Source of the DNA: JADMIH01 sp035274425
GTDB taxonomy: Bacteria > Chloroflexota > Chloroflexia > QHBQ01 > JADMIH01
Assembly (NCBI GenBank): GCA_035274425.1
Contig: DATEOC010000079.1
Span: 62,001 to 126,000, forward strand
Reading direction: 5' to 3'
Length of the DNA stretch: 64,000 nt
The notes below the pieces were generated by a model, which saw nothing but the letters and a program-made list of their open reading frames with translations, was not told the origin of the DNA and did not search any database. Below, in pieces: positions 56,965-64,000 of this stretch (position 1 is the stretch's first letter; every line of letters starts with the position of its first letter). The position numbers and the translations under genes were made by a program.

Positions 56965-57681
56965 ATGCCAATATCGGGCACTCTGCTGAATATGGTGACG
57001 GTGCTGCTGGGAGGTACGCTTGGACTCCTGGTTGGTGGGCGGTTGCCTGAGCGGTTCAACGACATAATAATAGGCGGGCTGGGGTTATCTGTCTTGCTTA
57101 TCGGCCTGCAAAAAGCCCTCGTCACGGGTAACGTGCTTATTCTACTGGGGAGCATACTCCTGGGCGGGATTATAGGCGAGTTGTTGCGGCTTGATTACAG
57201 GCTGGACAGGCTGGGAGAGTGGCTGCAAGAGCGGTTGGCGCGTGGGGGGAGGGACGCATCTACTTTCAGCGAAGCGTTCGTGACGAGCAGCCTCGTCTTC
57301 TGCGTCGGACCTCTCACCATACTCGGCTCTATTCAGAATGGTATCAATGGGGACATAACTCTCCTGGCTATAAAGTCACTGCTCGATGGGTTCGCTGCAT
57401 TCGCGTTCGCGGCAACGCTGGGCTGGGGGGTGCTGGTATCTACGGTGACGATACTCGTCTACCAGGGCGCGCTGAGTCTGATAGCATGGCAGATAGCTAC
57501 CGGCGTGCCGGCTGATGATAACCCATACATCCTGGAGATGACCGCCGCCGGTGGCCTCATCATGCTGGGCGTGGGCTTAAAGCTCCTCAACATAAAGGAG
57601 CTGAAGCTGGCGAACTACCTACCCGCAATCGCAATCGCGCCTGGGATAGTGTGGGTGATAGCTAACGTGCGATTATGGTAG
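56965..57681 (+). CDS. DUF554 family membrane protein
   Basis: A 238-residue protein with six or seven hydrophobic helices: the N-terminal GTLLNMVTVLLGGTLGLLVG, GGIIGELLRLDYRLDRLGEW and FVTSSLVFCVGPLTILGSIQ identify DUF554 (YqgA). It sits in the inner membrane; function unknown, perhaps transport. A ribosome site AAGGAGG lies 8-13 bases before the ATG. Flanked by repeats on both sides. Confidence 0.92.
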   Translation: MPISGTLLNMVTVLLGGTLGLLVGGRLPERFNDIIIGGLGLSVLLIGLQKALVTGNVLILLGSILLGGIIGELLRLDYRLDRLGEWLQERLARGGRDASTFSEAFVTSSLVFCVGPLTILGSIQNGINGDITLLAIKSLLDGFAAFAFAATLGWGVLVSTVTILVYQGALSLIAWQIATGVPADDNPYILEMTAAGGLIMLGVGLKLLNIKELKLANYLPAIAIAPGIVWVIANVRLW

Positions 57682-57689
57682 ACGAAGGA

Positions 57690-57820
57690 TGACAGCCTAA
57701 ACACAGAGACGCAAAGAGCACAAAGATAACACAGAGATTATTATTGGTTACTATACACCCTCAATAATCTCTGTGCGTCCTCTGCGTCTCTGTGTTTTAG
57801 CAGGTCGTCCGTCGTCCATC
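57690..57820. repeat. Facing words between DUF554 and DUF4280 genes
   Basis: GAGACGCAAAGAGC words (57705-57735) face CTCTGTGCGTCCTCTGCGTC (57768-57793) and GTCGTCC units (57803-57818). Convergent genes; probably folds as a hairpin. Confidence 0.65.
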
Positions 57821-58211
57821 ACGGCACATTCACAATGAATTGTCCTGGTGTCGTAATGCTTATCACCCCGGCCCAGGTACACATCAGCTTGGAGGTGGTG
57901 TTCAGAGCGGGCGTGCCGCCAACCATCACCGTAGGAGAACCGGGTGCCCACGGAGCAGTGGTGACAGGTATACAAGGCATTGGCGTAAGCACGCCGGACG
58001 CTGCTGACGTAGCGGATGCCACTGTCGGGTTGGCGAGACTGGTACACATTCCAAAGGGCGCGATGTTCACCATCGGTGCATTATCCATTATCGTTGCAGC
58101 TAACATCTTATTTGCATTCGTCAGCTTTCCCTTCGGTAGCACGCTGAGAGCGCTGGGAGTTACCCCAAACGAGCACTGCATCATCGCGCCCATTACCACT
58201 AACTGACTCAT
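57819..58211 (-). CDS. Orphan PAAR-like DUF4280 protein
   Basis: A 130-residue protein of the DUF4280 class. LVVMGAMMQCSFGVTPSAL, then NIAPFGMCTS, MPCIPVTTAPWAP, GSPTVMVGGTPALNTTSKLM and CTWAGVISITTPGQ match. Four cysteines (in QCSF, MCTS, PCIP, MCTW) could bind a metal. PAAR and PAAR-like proteins tip the spike of contractile injection systems. No sheath, tube, spike or ATPase gene is in the window, so it may be an orphan loaded on a machine encoded elsewhere. GGAGGG eight bases upstream of the ATG. Confidence 0.85.
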   Translation of the reverse strand: MSQLVVMGAMMQCSFGVTPSALSVLPKGKLTNANKMLAATIMDNAPMVNIAPFGMCTSLANPTVASATSAASGVLTPMPCIPVTTAPWAPGSPTVMVGGTPALNTTSKLMCTWAGVISITTPGQFIVNVP

Positions 58212-58362
58212 AATTTACCCTCCATAAGGCCCTCTGGAACGAGCCGATACACATACCACGCCTCAGCATAACAATAAGGCATTAAGAGCGCGTTAGCTCG
58301 ATATATGCTACCTTATATGCAGTTCGAGATGCAACTTTATAAGTTACAGAAAGGATATGAGA

Positions 58363-58626
58363 ATGCAGAACCAGCCTATCACAGTTTATCGGCGGTCGTG
58401 GTGCGAGGATAGTGACGCCGCCGTAGCCTACTTCAAGGAGAGAAGCATAGAATACGACGAGGTAGATATAGAGCTTGACGAGGAGGCGGGGAACGGGGTG
58501 AAGTTCATCACGGGCGGGCACCACATCACCCCAACTCTACTCTACAAGATGCAAGCTATAGTGTTCGACCCCTGGGACGCCGAGCGCTTCGAGAGATGGT
58601 GGGCGACGGCAAATTACGAATTATGA
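58363..58626 (+). CDS. Glutaredoxin-like protein with CxxS-type site
   Basis: An 87-residue thioredoxin-fold protein. QPITVYRRSWCEDSDAAVAY holds a single active-site cysteine (C-E-D-S), and HHITPTLLY supplies the cis-proline. The length fits mini-glutaredoxins of the YruB/Grx-like type. It may reduce or carry a disulfide, or coordinate a cluster. ATG 58363 has AGAAAGGA seven bases upstream; ATG 58357 is too close to it. Confidence 0.88.
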   Translation: MQNQPITVYRRSWCEDSDAAVAYFKERSIEYDEVDIELDEEAGNGVKFITGGHHITPTLLYKMQAIVFDPWDAERFERWWATANYEL

Positions 58627-58697
58627 ATTACGAATTACACACATCATAACTCGTAATTCGTAATTCGTAATTCGTAATTCGTAATTCGTAATTGAGA
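58612..58697. repeat. Heptamer array TAATTCG with inverted arm
   Basis: AATTACGAATTATG words (58612-58640) face seven GTAATTC units (58648-58697); 7-bp steps. The glutaredoxin-like gene ends inside the first arm (ANYEL) and the anti-sigma gene stops just after the second. Confidence 0.9.
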
Positions 58698-58698
58698 A

Positions 58699-59559
58699 TT
58701 ACCTGCGCGCTGCGACTACCGCGCCAACTGCGAAGGCGGCTCCTAGAGCTACGAGCAGACCCCCTATGGAGAAGATCAGCACCTGGAGGCCATCTGTGGA
58801 CTGCTGGCTCTGCACGCCATAATAACCATCGTAAGGCGCGGTTGATGTATACGCGGACTTGAGGCTGAGGTTCAACGTATATTCGGGGCTGCTTTCTAAG
58901 GGCACCATTGGAGTCGCGGATATGGGTCCAGCGCCCCCGGACGGTACGGCCTGAGTGGGCAAAAGCTGGACCGGCTTCAACTCTGCTACTCCGGCAGGGG
59001 TTGACAGGGGTAAGGTAGCATCCGCAGTTACCTCAGTTGGTAACTGCGCCGCAAAAGGCGGTTGAGCCTGTGGGGTGCCGATGGTATTGTAATGTGGCTG
59101 AGCCGGAGTACCAGCATCCGCCAATCCCGGCCCATTCAGATGGTCTACATTCCGCTCTGCTCCAGAACGGGCCAGTTGCATATTACTGCTTGTTATGGAA
59201 GCTATGCCACCAATGTTCCACGCAAGGAGAAGCAGCACCAATCCAAAGGCCATCACAGAGCCTGTGGCGAGCTTCGGCACGTTGCGAGGCACCAGGAGTC
59301 TCTCCCACAGCCATACCTTGCGCTGGACCATCTCCGGCGTGAGCGTGAAAGCATACGGAGGCTGCACGGTATGCACCCTTCTCAGCAACTGGCGGGTGGC
59401 TCGTACCTCTATGTACTCAGCGTGACACTCAGCACAGTCGTCAATATGAGCGCGCACCTCGTCGGAGACTGCATCATCCAGAGCCCCGTCCAGGTACGCC
59501 GAAATCTGCTCTACGACGTGCTCGCTATTGTTATATCTGTTGTCCACTCTCTTTCCCAT
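58699..59559 (-). CDS. Anti-sigma factor with zinc-binding (ZAS) domain
   Basis: A 286-residue membrane protein. The N-terminal zf-HC2 domain, ISAYLDGALDDAVSDEVRAH and IDDCAECHAEY, has H38-x3-C42-x2-C45. One helix at about 96-117 (VMAFGLVLLLLAWNIGG) leads to a Pro/Ala-rich outer part and a final helix (260-283). It should hold the sigma factor encoded directly upstream (31-base gap) in the cytoplasm until an outside signal arrives. The outer part has no recognised sensor fold. Confidence 0.92.
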   Translation of the reverse strand: MGKRVDNRYNNSEHVVEQISAYLDGALDDAVSDEVRAHIDDCAECHAEYIEVRATRQLLRRVHTVQPPYAFTLTPEMVQRKVWLWERLLVPRNVPKLATGSVMAFGLVLLLLAWNIGGIASITSSNMQLARSGAERNVDHLNGPGLADAGTPAQPHYNTIGTPQAQPPFAAQLPTEVTADATLPLSTPAGVAELKPVQLLPTQAVPSGGAGPISATPMVPLESSPEYTLNLSLKSAYTSTAPYDGYYGVQSQQSTDGLQVLIFSIGGLLVALGAAFAVGAVVAARR

Positions 59560-59590
59560 CTTCTAGTCGCTCGTATATTTGCTTTTGGGA

Positions 59591-60256
59591 TTATTCACTA
59601 CTGGTAGAACGCTCGCCGTGCGCAGATAGTTCCCCTGCTGAGGGCAAAACGCCTCGTGCCCGCAAATAGTCTCGCATCCTGGCGCGGGCGCGGTTGATAC
59701 GTGACTTCACAGTGCCAATATTTGCCCCGGTGATGGTTGAGGCTTCCTCGTAGCTGAGACCCTGCACGTCCACCAAGACAAGCAGTGTGCGCTGGTCGTC
59801 CGGGAGGGTGTCAAGGCCCTGCTGGATAGTGTCGGCTACTTCTCCACGCAACGCGCTCGACTCAGGGTCTACCGAGGGATCGAGGTCTGCTATAGGGAGG
59901 GGGTCAATTTCATCGCCATCTCCATCGGATGTATGCGCATCAAGGGAGGTTGTTGGGCGTCTCTTACGGCTCCGCAGCACGTCGAGGCAGCCGTTGGTGG
60001 CGATCCGCATGAGCCACGTTCTGAACTGATCACCCTTGAAGCGCCCTATCGCCCTGTAAGCCGACAGGAAGGCGTCCTGCGTGGCGTCCGCCGCCGCATC
60101 CGGATCGGAGAGCATCCTGTAGCAAAGATTATACACGCGGGTCTGGTATTGCAGGACGAGCCAGTTGAACGCCGCGAGATCGCCCCTCCGAGCCGCATCC
60201 AGTCGCCGCGCCTCCTCCGCGCTCTCCCAGGACAAAGAATCCGCAGCCTCAGCCAT
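59591..60256 (-). CDS. ECF-type RNA polymerase sigma factor
   Basis: A 221-residue sigma-70 family protein. Region 2 is FNWLVLQYQTRVYNLCYRML then DATQDAFLSAYRAIGRFKGD, and FRTWLMRIATNGCLDVLR; region 4 is LDTLPDDQRTLLVLVDVQGL and SYEEASTITGANIGTVKSRI. It is followed by its zinc anti-sigma factor. TATACT lies seven bases upstream of the ATG with no ribosome site. Residues 83-130 between regions 2 and 4 form an acidic linker. Confidence 0.95.
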   Translation of the reverse strand: MAEAADSLSWESAEEARRLDAARRGDLAAFNWLVLQYQTRVYNLCYRMLSDPDAAADATQDAFLSAYRAIGRFKGDQFRTWLMRIATNGCLDVLRSRKRRPTTSLDAHTSDGDGDEIDPLPIADLDPSVDPESSALRGEVADTIQQGLDTLPDDQRTLLVLVDVQGLSYEEASTITGANIGTVKSRINRARARMRDYLRARGVLPSAGELSAHGERSTSSE

Positions 60257-60263
60257 AGCTTAG

Positions 60264-60269
60264 AGTATA
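60264..60269 (-). promoter_or_regulatory. -10 element (TATACT) of the sigma factor gene, leaderless geometry
   Basis: TATACT on the minus strand ends seven bases before the ATG at 60256. Confidence 0.55.
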
Positions 60270-60287
60270 GCAGGTATGCCTGGGAAA

Positions 60288-60438
60288 GGTGAAACGTGAT
60301 GCGTGATTATTAAACGCCAAGACGCAAAGGGAACAAAGAACGCAAAGGTTTTATGGGTATTACGAATTACCCACTGATCTCACGTTTCACGTTTTATCGT
60401 CTGTCGTCTGTCGTCTGTCGTCTATCCTCACGTTTCAG
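60288..60438. repeat. Heptamer arrays TGATGCG/CGTTTCA and TCGTCTG
   Basis: GTGAAACGTGATGCG (60289-60306), ACGCAAAG words (60309-60350), CACGTTT (60380-60394), GTCTGTC units (60397-60425) and TCACGTTTCAG (60428-60438), which carries the stop of the thioesterase gene. Confidence 0.8.
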
Positions 60439-60961
60439 ACCTTCTCAGGAGGGCGCGTTCCTCCTTGGCTCGCTCGTAGAGGTGGCGGGCGGCATCCATG
60501 CGCTCTTGCTCTTCGGGAGTGTCTGCCCGGATTGGGGGCACCGGCACGGGTCGCCCATCCTCGCCTAGCGCTACGAAGGTCAGGATGCAGGAGCTGGTAT
60601 GCACCCTCCGGCCCGATGCGGGGTTCTCAGCCTCTACCTCGGCGCGCACAAAGATAGAGGTGCGCCCAACATACTCCACCTGGGAGGTGATGGTGACGAG
60701 GTCGCCTATGTAGACGGGTGCCAGGAAGCTCATGTGGTCCAGGGCAACCGTGACGACCTGCCGCCCGCAGTGTCTCATCGCGGCGATAGCGGTGGCGATG
60801 TCAACCATCTTCATGATTGAGCCGCCATGTACGTTCCCCATGGGGTTTGCGTCGTTGGGGAGCATCAACTGGCTGAGAGTGCTTTTGGAAGCGGACATAG
60901 GCTTCGGCGTCAGGGGCGCAGGCTCACCGAAGTCGCGCCGATGGAAGGTTTGGGTAGACAA
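60428..60961 (-). CDS. Acyl-CoA thioesterase, hotdog fold (YciA/BACH type)
   Basis: A 177-residue thioesterase that splits acyl-CoA to free acid and CoA. Core: LSQLMLPNDANPMGNVHGGS and IMKMVDIATAIAAMRH (catalytic Asn/Asp helix), then VTVALDHMSFLAPVYIGDLV and VYVRAEVEAEN-type FVRAEVEAENPASGRR. The C-terminal helix (ERMDAARHLYERAKEERALL) is longer than in YciA. The last three residues and TGA stop come from a TGAAACG heptamer. Upstream it faces the repeat-rich region 60962-61712. Confidence 0.93.
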   Translation of the reverse strand: MSTQTFHRRDFGEPAPLTPKPMSASKSTLSQLMLPNDANPMGNVHGGSIMKMVDIATAIAAMRHCGRQVVTVALDHMSFLAPVYIGDLVTITSQVEYVGRTSIFVRAEVEAENPASGRRVHTSSCILTFVALGEDGRPVPVPPIRADTPEEQERMDAARHLYERAKEERALLRRSET

Positions 60962-61203
60962 GTAGTTACTCCTTATGGGGTTTCACTGCAGAAATAGGTG
61001 TAAGACGAAAGACGAAGGACGAAAGACGAATGGAGTTGTCAATCGGTTTTGTTCAATCGATTTTGTTATGAGTTCTTAAGTATAGCCCAAAATCGACCTG
61101 CGTTTCTGCGGTGAATCTGAAAGGTGTTTTGTACGCTTTTCCTTGCATCTGAATTCCACCCAGCAGACGCCTCAACTACTGGAAATATAAGACGCAACAC
61201 AAA

Positions 61204-61246
61204 GGAGCGTATGGGCACCGTCTATCTTTCGATGCCCGTACGCTCC
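61204..61246. other. Strong hairpin, possible structured RNA
   Basis: GGAGCGTATGGGCA pairs with TGCCCGTACGCTCC (one G-T type mismatch) around a 15-base loop, followed by a smaller CTCC/GGAG hairpin. It lies between the thioesterase promoter side and the nested element. Confidence 0.4.
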
Positions 61247-61285
61247 CAGAACCAGGAGCGAGCTGCTCGTTATGGGGTGCGCTAC

Positions 61286-61571
61286 GAGAGGGTGTCCAAG
61301 AAGTGTAACTTTTAGCCTGTCATTCCGAACGAAGTGAGGAATCTCCGAGCTTGCCAGGTCGATAGAGACCTAGTGTTGTACCAACTAAACCCAGGTAGGT
61401 TTGGCCCCGCCCTGCGAGAGTTCGCTACGCTTATAGTCGCAGGGCGGACTCTACCGGAACTTTGTTGGCAAAGTACTAGAATTTTTGCCACAGTAGACGC
61501 CCAGAGATTTTTAGATTCTTCGCTTCGCTCAGAATGACAGGCTAAGAGCTACAGTTCTTGGACACCCTCTC
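61286..61571. mobile_element. Concentric nested palindromes (286 bp) containing miniature element copy C
   Basis: The outermost arms, GAGAGGGTGTCCAAGAA (from 61286) and TTCTTGGACACCCTCTC (to 61571), are exact reverse complements. Continuing inward, the arms reach TGTCATTCC and GGAATGACA-like sequence, which are the ends of the 81-bp element; total arm length is about 58 bp with roughly seven mismatches. The centre holds another palindrome at 61370-61479. It is read as a palindrome inside an 81-bp element inside a third palindrome. No coding gene. Confidence 0.75.
61370..61479. repeat. Innermost palindrome of the nested element
   Basis: CTAGTGTTGTACCAAC (61370-61385) partly pairs with GTTGGCAAAGTACTAG (to about 61479), and CCGCCCTGCGA (61407-61417) pairs exactly with TCGCAGGGCGG (61436-61446). 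Confidence 0.65.
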
Positions 61572-61712
61572 ACAAGGACATTCATTGCGTTACGCTTTCC
61601 TTATACCCCGTACGTAGTGACTCAGGCTCGTCGCATCACTGGTATTTTCGATCCGCTCCACGACATGCGGTATCGCACCCCTTATGCTGGTGCTTGACGC
61701 GCCCCTTACAGC

Positions 61713-62255
61713 TTATGGCAGCTTCCATGACGAGGCTTTATCATTCATGGAGCTTCCTACCCAGGATGTGCCTGGGTAGTTAATGTACAGGGACGGACCG
61801 ACTTTGTTGTAGTTCTCGTAGAGAATGATGTCGCAACCATAAGTGCTCACAGACGATACCCTGTCGTTCCATCCCCCACTTATATTATTCCAGCCGATGC
61901 AGCCATCTGCGTATATAGTCAGTGTTGAGCCTCCGTAATTCACGTCCTCATAAAGCGTAGCTTGTACGGAGACAGCGTCTCCATCACCCAACATTTGCTT
62001 GTCGCTCAGAGACCTTGACGTTTCTCCCGGCGCAAGCTGGATACGCCCCCCTGACGCTACATAAAGAGCTTCCGCTTCAGTATCGAAGCATTGCATTGGC
62101 TTGCTTGGTCCCGTGATGCAGTGATCATACTCATCTACACCCTCGCTTGCCAATGTCGGCTGAGCGCTGACTATCTGTCCATAGGGCCAGGCTATCGAAG
62201 CCAGCGCGATTAGCAGGGCCACCATTGCCCTGCGGGTGAATATGCGCCCCTTCAT
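61713..62255 (-). CDS. Secreted beta/gamma-crystallin-like protein (peptidase inhibitor I36 type)
   Basis: A 180-residue exported protein: signal peptide 1-31 (ALLIALASIAWPYGQIVSA), then a polar spacer, then two Greek-key motifs: VQATLYEDVNYGGSTLTIYA and DGCIGWNNISGGWNDRVSSV, followed by CDIILYENYNKVGPSLYIN and SWVGSSMNDKASSW. The pattern Y-E-x-x-N-Y-x-G and N-D-x-x-S-S is that of I36/SMPI-like and other beta/gamma crystallins, which may inhibit metalloproteases or bind calcium. GGAGGAG lies five bases before the ATG. A direct repeat likely bound by a response regulator lies 86 bases upstream. Confidence 0.85.
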   Translation of the reverse strand: MKGRIFTRRAMVALLIALASIAWPYGQIVSAQPTLASEGVDEYDHCITGPSKPMQCFDTEAEALYVASGGRIQLAPGETSRSLSDKQMLGDGDAVSVQATLYEDVNYGGSTLTIYADGCIGWNNISGGWNDRVSSVSTYGCDIILYENYNKVGPSLYINYPGTSWVGSSMNDKASSWKLP

Positions 62256-62340
62256 TGTCTCCTCCTCACACTATTATGGCGCTGGAACATAATCTCCAAC
62301 GCCGGTTGCGAAATCTGCGCCTAGTTTAGCAAGGAGGGTA

Positions 62341-62358
62341 TTAAGATTCTGTTAAGAT
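62341..62358. promoter_or_regulatory. Direct repeat TTAAGAT-N4-TTAAGAT, candidate response-regulator box
   Basis: Two exact TTAAGAT heptamers 11 bp apart, one helical turn, as in PhoB/OmpR-class boxes. They lie upstream of the secreted crystallin-like gene and near the end of the adjoining two-component operon. Confidence 0.5.
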
Positions 62359-62393
62359 GAGATAGGAAATAAGATATTGAATCCAATAAGAAA

Positions 62394-62418
62394 GCTGAGG
62401 CGGCGTTTCCGCCTCAGC
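62394..62418 (-). terminator. Terminator of the two-component operon
   Basis: GCTGAGGCGG pairs exactly with CCGCCTCAGC around a 5-base loop; on the minus strand it is followed by TTTCTT. It lies 31 bases after the histidine kinase stop. Confidence 0.75.
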
Positions 62419-62448
62419 TACGAGGGATACAACTCATGGAGGCGATAT

Positions 62449-63648
62449 CTAGAGGGGAATCTGCACTGTAAATCGACTCCCTACTCCTGGGGTACTTTCT
62501 ACCTCTACTTTGCCACCATGCATCTGCAAAATATGGGCGACGATGGACAGCCCTAGCCCAGCGCCTCCTTTGTTTCTTGAGCGCGACCTGTCCACGCGAT
62601 AAAAGCGGTCGAAGATGCGTGGCTGCTCTTCGGACGCTATACCAACACCGGTATCGGCGATTGTGACGATGGCACAGCCTTCGCCTCGACCAACCGTTAC
62701 AGCTACCTCTCCACCTTCATGGTTGTAACGAATGCCATTCTCGACAAGGTTGCTAAATACCCGGGCGAGCAATGAGCCATTGCCCAGTACGCGGATGTCC
62801 GCTTCGCCTGTGACATTCAACTTTATATGCTGCCTGTGGGCAACTGGCTCAAGGTCGTCTACCACAACTCCAACGAGAGGCATTAGAGCGACCTCTTCCC
62901 GGGCCTTCGATTCTTCCTTAGCTAATAGGAGGAGATCAGAAATTAAATGCTCAAAGCGCGTGACTGTACGATCCAAAACCGGAGCCATCTCGCGGTAGTC
63001 ATCTACGGTAGCGTCGTTATCGGAATACATGACCTGGAGATTGGTGCGCAAGGTGGTAAGAGGTGTGCGTAGCTCATGCGCCGCGTTATTCACGAATTGG
63101 CCTTGCTGGTCGAAAGAGCGCTCAAGGCGTCCTAGCATAGTGTTGAAAGCCGCGACTAACTCTTTGATTTCATCTTCAGGCCCGTTGAGTTCAAGCCGCG
63201 TATCGAGGGTGCCCACACTGATATGCTGAGCTGATCGCGCAACGTTACGTAGAGGATTCAATGCGCGACCAGCTAACCAGTAAGCTCCTATCGCACCCAA
63301 CAACGCAATAATGCCCAGCCCGATTAGTGAGGTAATGCGGATTCTGCCCAATAGATCCTGTCGTATGGGGTTAATATCCCCAGCAGTAACAAGCTCCGAG
63401 GTAATGCCCGATAGAGATATAGCCGTAGGAGTCGGTTGTCCTGCCCTTAACTCTCCACCAGACTCGATTACCAAGTTTGGGGGCAAGGCGATAGTATTAG
63501 AGTCGAGTTCTATGCTTGCGCTCAGATTGATAAAGAGCGCTAAGCCCAAACTCAATGCCATGAGCATAGCCCCAGACATGAGGGCCAAGCGCATCCTCAA
63601 GGTGAGTCGCTGGTTTATCCAAGGCTTAGATCGTCTTAGATAGCTCAT
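62449..63648 (-). CDS. Sensor histidine kinase
   Basis: A 399-residue membrane kinase. Helix 1 at 19-42, an outer sensor loop of about 60 residues (43-103) rich in Pro and Ser, helix 2 at 104-126, then HAMP (126-178). The phospho-acceptor is in FVNNAAHELRTPLTTLRTNL (H191). The ATPase domain has LARVFSNLVENGIRYNHEGG (N box), VTIADTGVGIA (G1) and GAGLGLSIVAH (G2). It pairs with the response regulator encoded upstream, whose stop its ATG overlaps (63645-63648). The signal is unknown. Confidence 0.95.
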   Translation of the reverse strand: MSYLRRSKPWINQRLTLRMRLALMSGAMLMALSLGLALFINLSASIELDSNTIALPPNLVIESGGELRAGQPTPTAISLSGITSELVTAGDINPIRQDLLGRIRITSLIGLGIIALLGAIGAYWLAGRALNPLRNVARSAQHISVGTLDTRLELNGPEDEIKELVAAFNTMLGRLERSFDQQGQFVNNAAHELRTPLTTLRTNLQVMYSDNDATVDDYREMAPVLDRTVTRFEHLISDLLLLAKEESKAREEVALMPLVGVVVDDLEPVAHRQHIKLNVTGEADIRVLGNGSLLARVFSNLVENGIRYNHEGGEVAVTVGRGEGCAIVTIADTGVGIASEEQPRIFDRFYRVDRSRSRNKGGAGLGLSIVAHILQMHGGKVEVESTPGVGSRFTVQIPL

Positions 63649-64000
63649 AGTCTTGCTAAAGGCTCGCCTGGGCAGGGCGTGACCATGCGATAACCCTTTC
63701 CGACTACCGTTTCAATGTATCTGGGATGCTCCGCATCGTCGTCCATCTTGCGGCGGAGCGAGTTCATGTGAACGCGGAGAGCGCCTGTGAAGCTGTTCAC
63801 GGTATCATCCCAGGCATGTTCCAGCAATTCCTGGTAAGTGACTACCTCACTCTGGTGCCGCATCAGGTATTCCAGGATGTTGAACTCTTTTGCGGTCAGC
63901 GAAAGGCGCCTGCCGCTGAGGCAGACCACTCTCGACGATGAATCGACGGTAAGGTCTCCGCACCTGAGGAGCAGGGTGCGTGCACGTATATCCCGGCGCA
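63645..64000 (-). CDS. OmpR-family response regulator, C-terminal part (cut by the window end)
   Basis: 118 residues are visible; the frame is open to the last base, so the receiver domain lies outside. The visible part is the winged-helix DNA-binding domain: LTVDSSSRVVCLSGRRLSLT, AKEFNILEYLMRHQSEVVTY, the recognition helix region TGALRVHMNSLRRKMD and the wing IETVVGKGYRM. Alternative starts at the GTG ending at 63929 are internal. Its product probably binds the 11-bp-spaced TTAAGAT repeat nearby (inference). Confidence 0.93.
   Translation of the reverse strand, partial: RRDIRARTLLLRCGDLTVDSSSRVVCLSGRRLSLTAKEFNILEYLMRHQSEVVTYQELLEHAWDDTVNSFTGALRVHMNSLRRKMDDDAEHPRYIETVVGKGYRMVTPCPGEPLARL

Larger units (their letters stand above)
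60962..61712. other. 750-base region without a gene: hairpin and nested palindromes
   Basis: Holds CGAAGGA heptamers (about 61001-61031), a strong hairpin at 61204-61246 and the nested palindromic element at 61286-61571. Short open frames here have no ribosome site and are made of the palindromes. Confidence 0.7.

Noticed and set aside
57819..58211. Part of a contractile injection system locus
   Set aside because: No sheath, tube, spike, baseplate or AAA ATPase gene within the window; only the PAAR-like gene is supported.
58612..58697. CRISPR-like array
   Set aside because: Direct 7-bp repeats without spacers; the same holds for all heptamer blocks in the window.
61124..61537. Small proteins in the nested palindrome region
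   Set aside because: The frames are the palindrome arms themselves; no ribosome sites and no similarity to known proteins.

Overview
The window reads as one chromosomal segment of a moderately GC-rich, free-living bacterium. My best guess is a member of the Chloroflexota (moderate confidence; there is no rRNA, tRNA or ribosomal-protein operon to anchor it). The reasons are a mixture of traits: an archaeal-type aspartyl-tRNA synthetase behind a T-box leader, a class II (AIR carboxylase-like) PurE, MEP-pathway isoprenoid synthesis, S-layer homology domains on a huge delta-60 repeat protein, several genes that look leaderless, and an extraordinary density of heptanucleotide tandem repeats. I count 58 protein genes, two of them cut by the window ends. 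I found no tRNA, rRNA, CRISPR array, IS element or prophage.

Layout. 1-5.2 kb: membrane-protein tail, nucleotidyl cyclase, purE, HEAT-repeat protein, MFS transporter, aspS with its T-box. 5.9-10.6 kb: histone-deacetylase-like hydrolase, coiled-coil protein, four-helix-bundle (S23) protein, rsmA, ispE. 10.7-16.1 kb: zinc-ribbon/L7-L12-like miniprotein, YggT protein, two paralogous cyclophilins, a SecD-P1-like lipoprotein coupled to a geranylgeranyl reductase-like flavoprotein, nitroreductase, apt. 16.3-28.2 kb: secreted beta-propeller protein, HIT hydrolase, rhomboid protease, glycogen debranching enzyme, HAD hydrolase, delta-60/SLH giant, ArsR-type regulator. 28.4-30.9 kb: a two-gene module of a small membrane protein plus a STAND (NB-ARC/TPR) ATPase, the best candidate for a conflict or signalling system. 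31-43.5 kb: udk, then a surface-polysaccharide locus (GT4 glycosyltransferase, O-antigen ligase/polymerase-like protein, Wzx-type flippase, GT39-type transferase) and, on the other strand, a sigma-like regulator, a duplicated-domain membrane protein and a second GT39-like protein. 43.7-53.1 kb: TolB-like lipoprotein, ilvE, PH-domain membrane protein, ankyrin protein, DUF2877/AllH-like protein, VOC protein, rimO, yajQ, RodZ-like protein. 53.4-64 kb: LPG-synthase-type flippase, rfaE2, murJ, DUF554 protein, orphan PAAR-like DUF4280 protein, glutaredoxin-like protein, ECF sigma/anti-sigma pair, thioesterase, secreted beta/gamma-crystallin-like protein, and a two-component system running off the right end.

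The most striking property of the window is its repeat landscape. More than a dozen different tandem word families with a period of exactly 7 bp sit in nearly every intergenic gap, usually as facing inverted arrays. They also lie in frame inside coding sequences (two arrays in the GT39 gene, two in the second GT39-like gene, one in rimO, and in the N- or C-termini of many others), and one family supplies the TGA stop codon of five genes. On top of these lie 81-bp palindromic miniature elements, one of which has become a set of concentric nested palindromes at 61286-61571, a GTAGGGGC palindrome family, and a set of unusually long perfect hairpins (20-26 bp stems) at gene ends, several overlapping stop codons.
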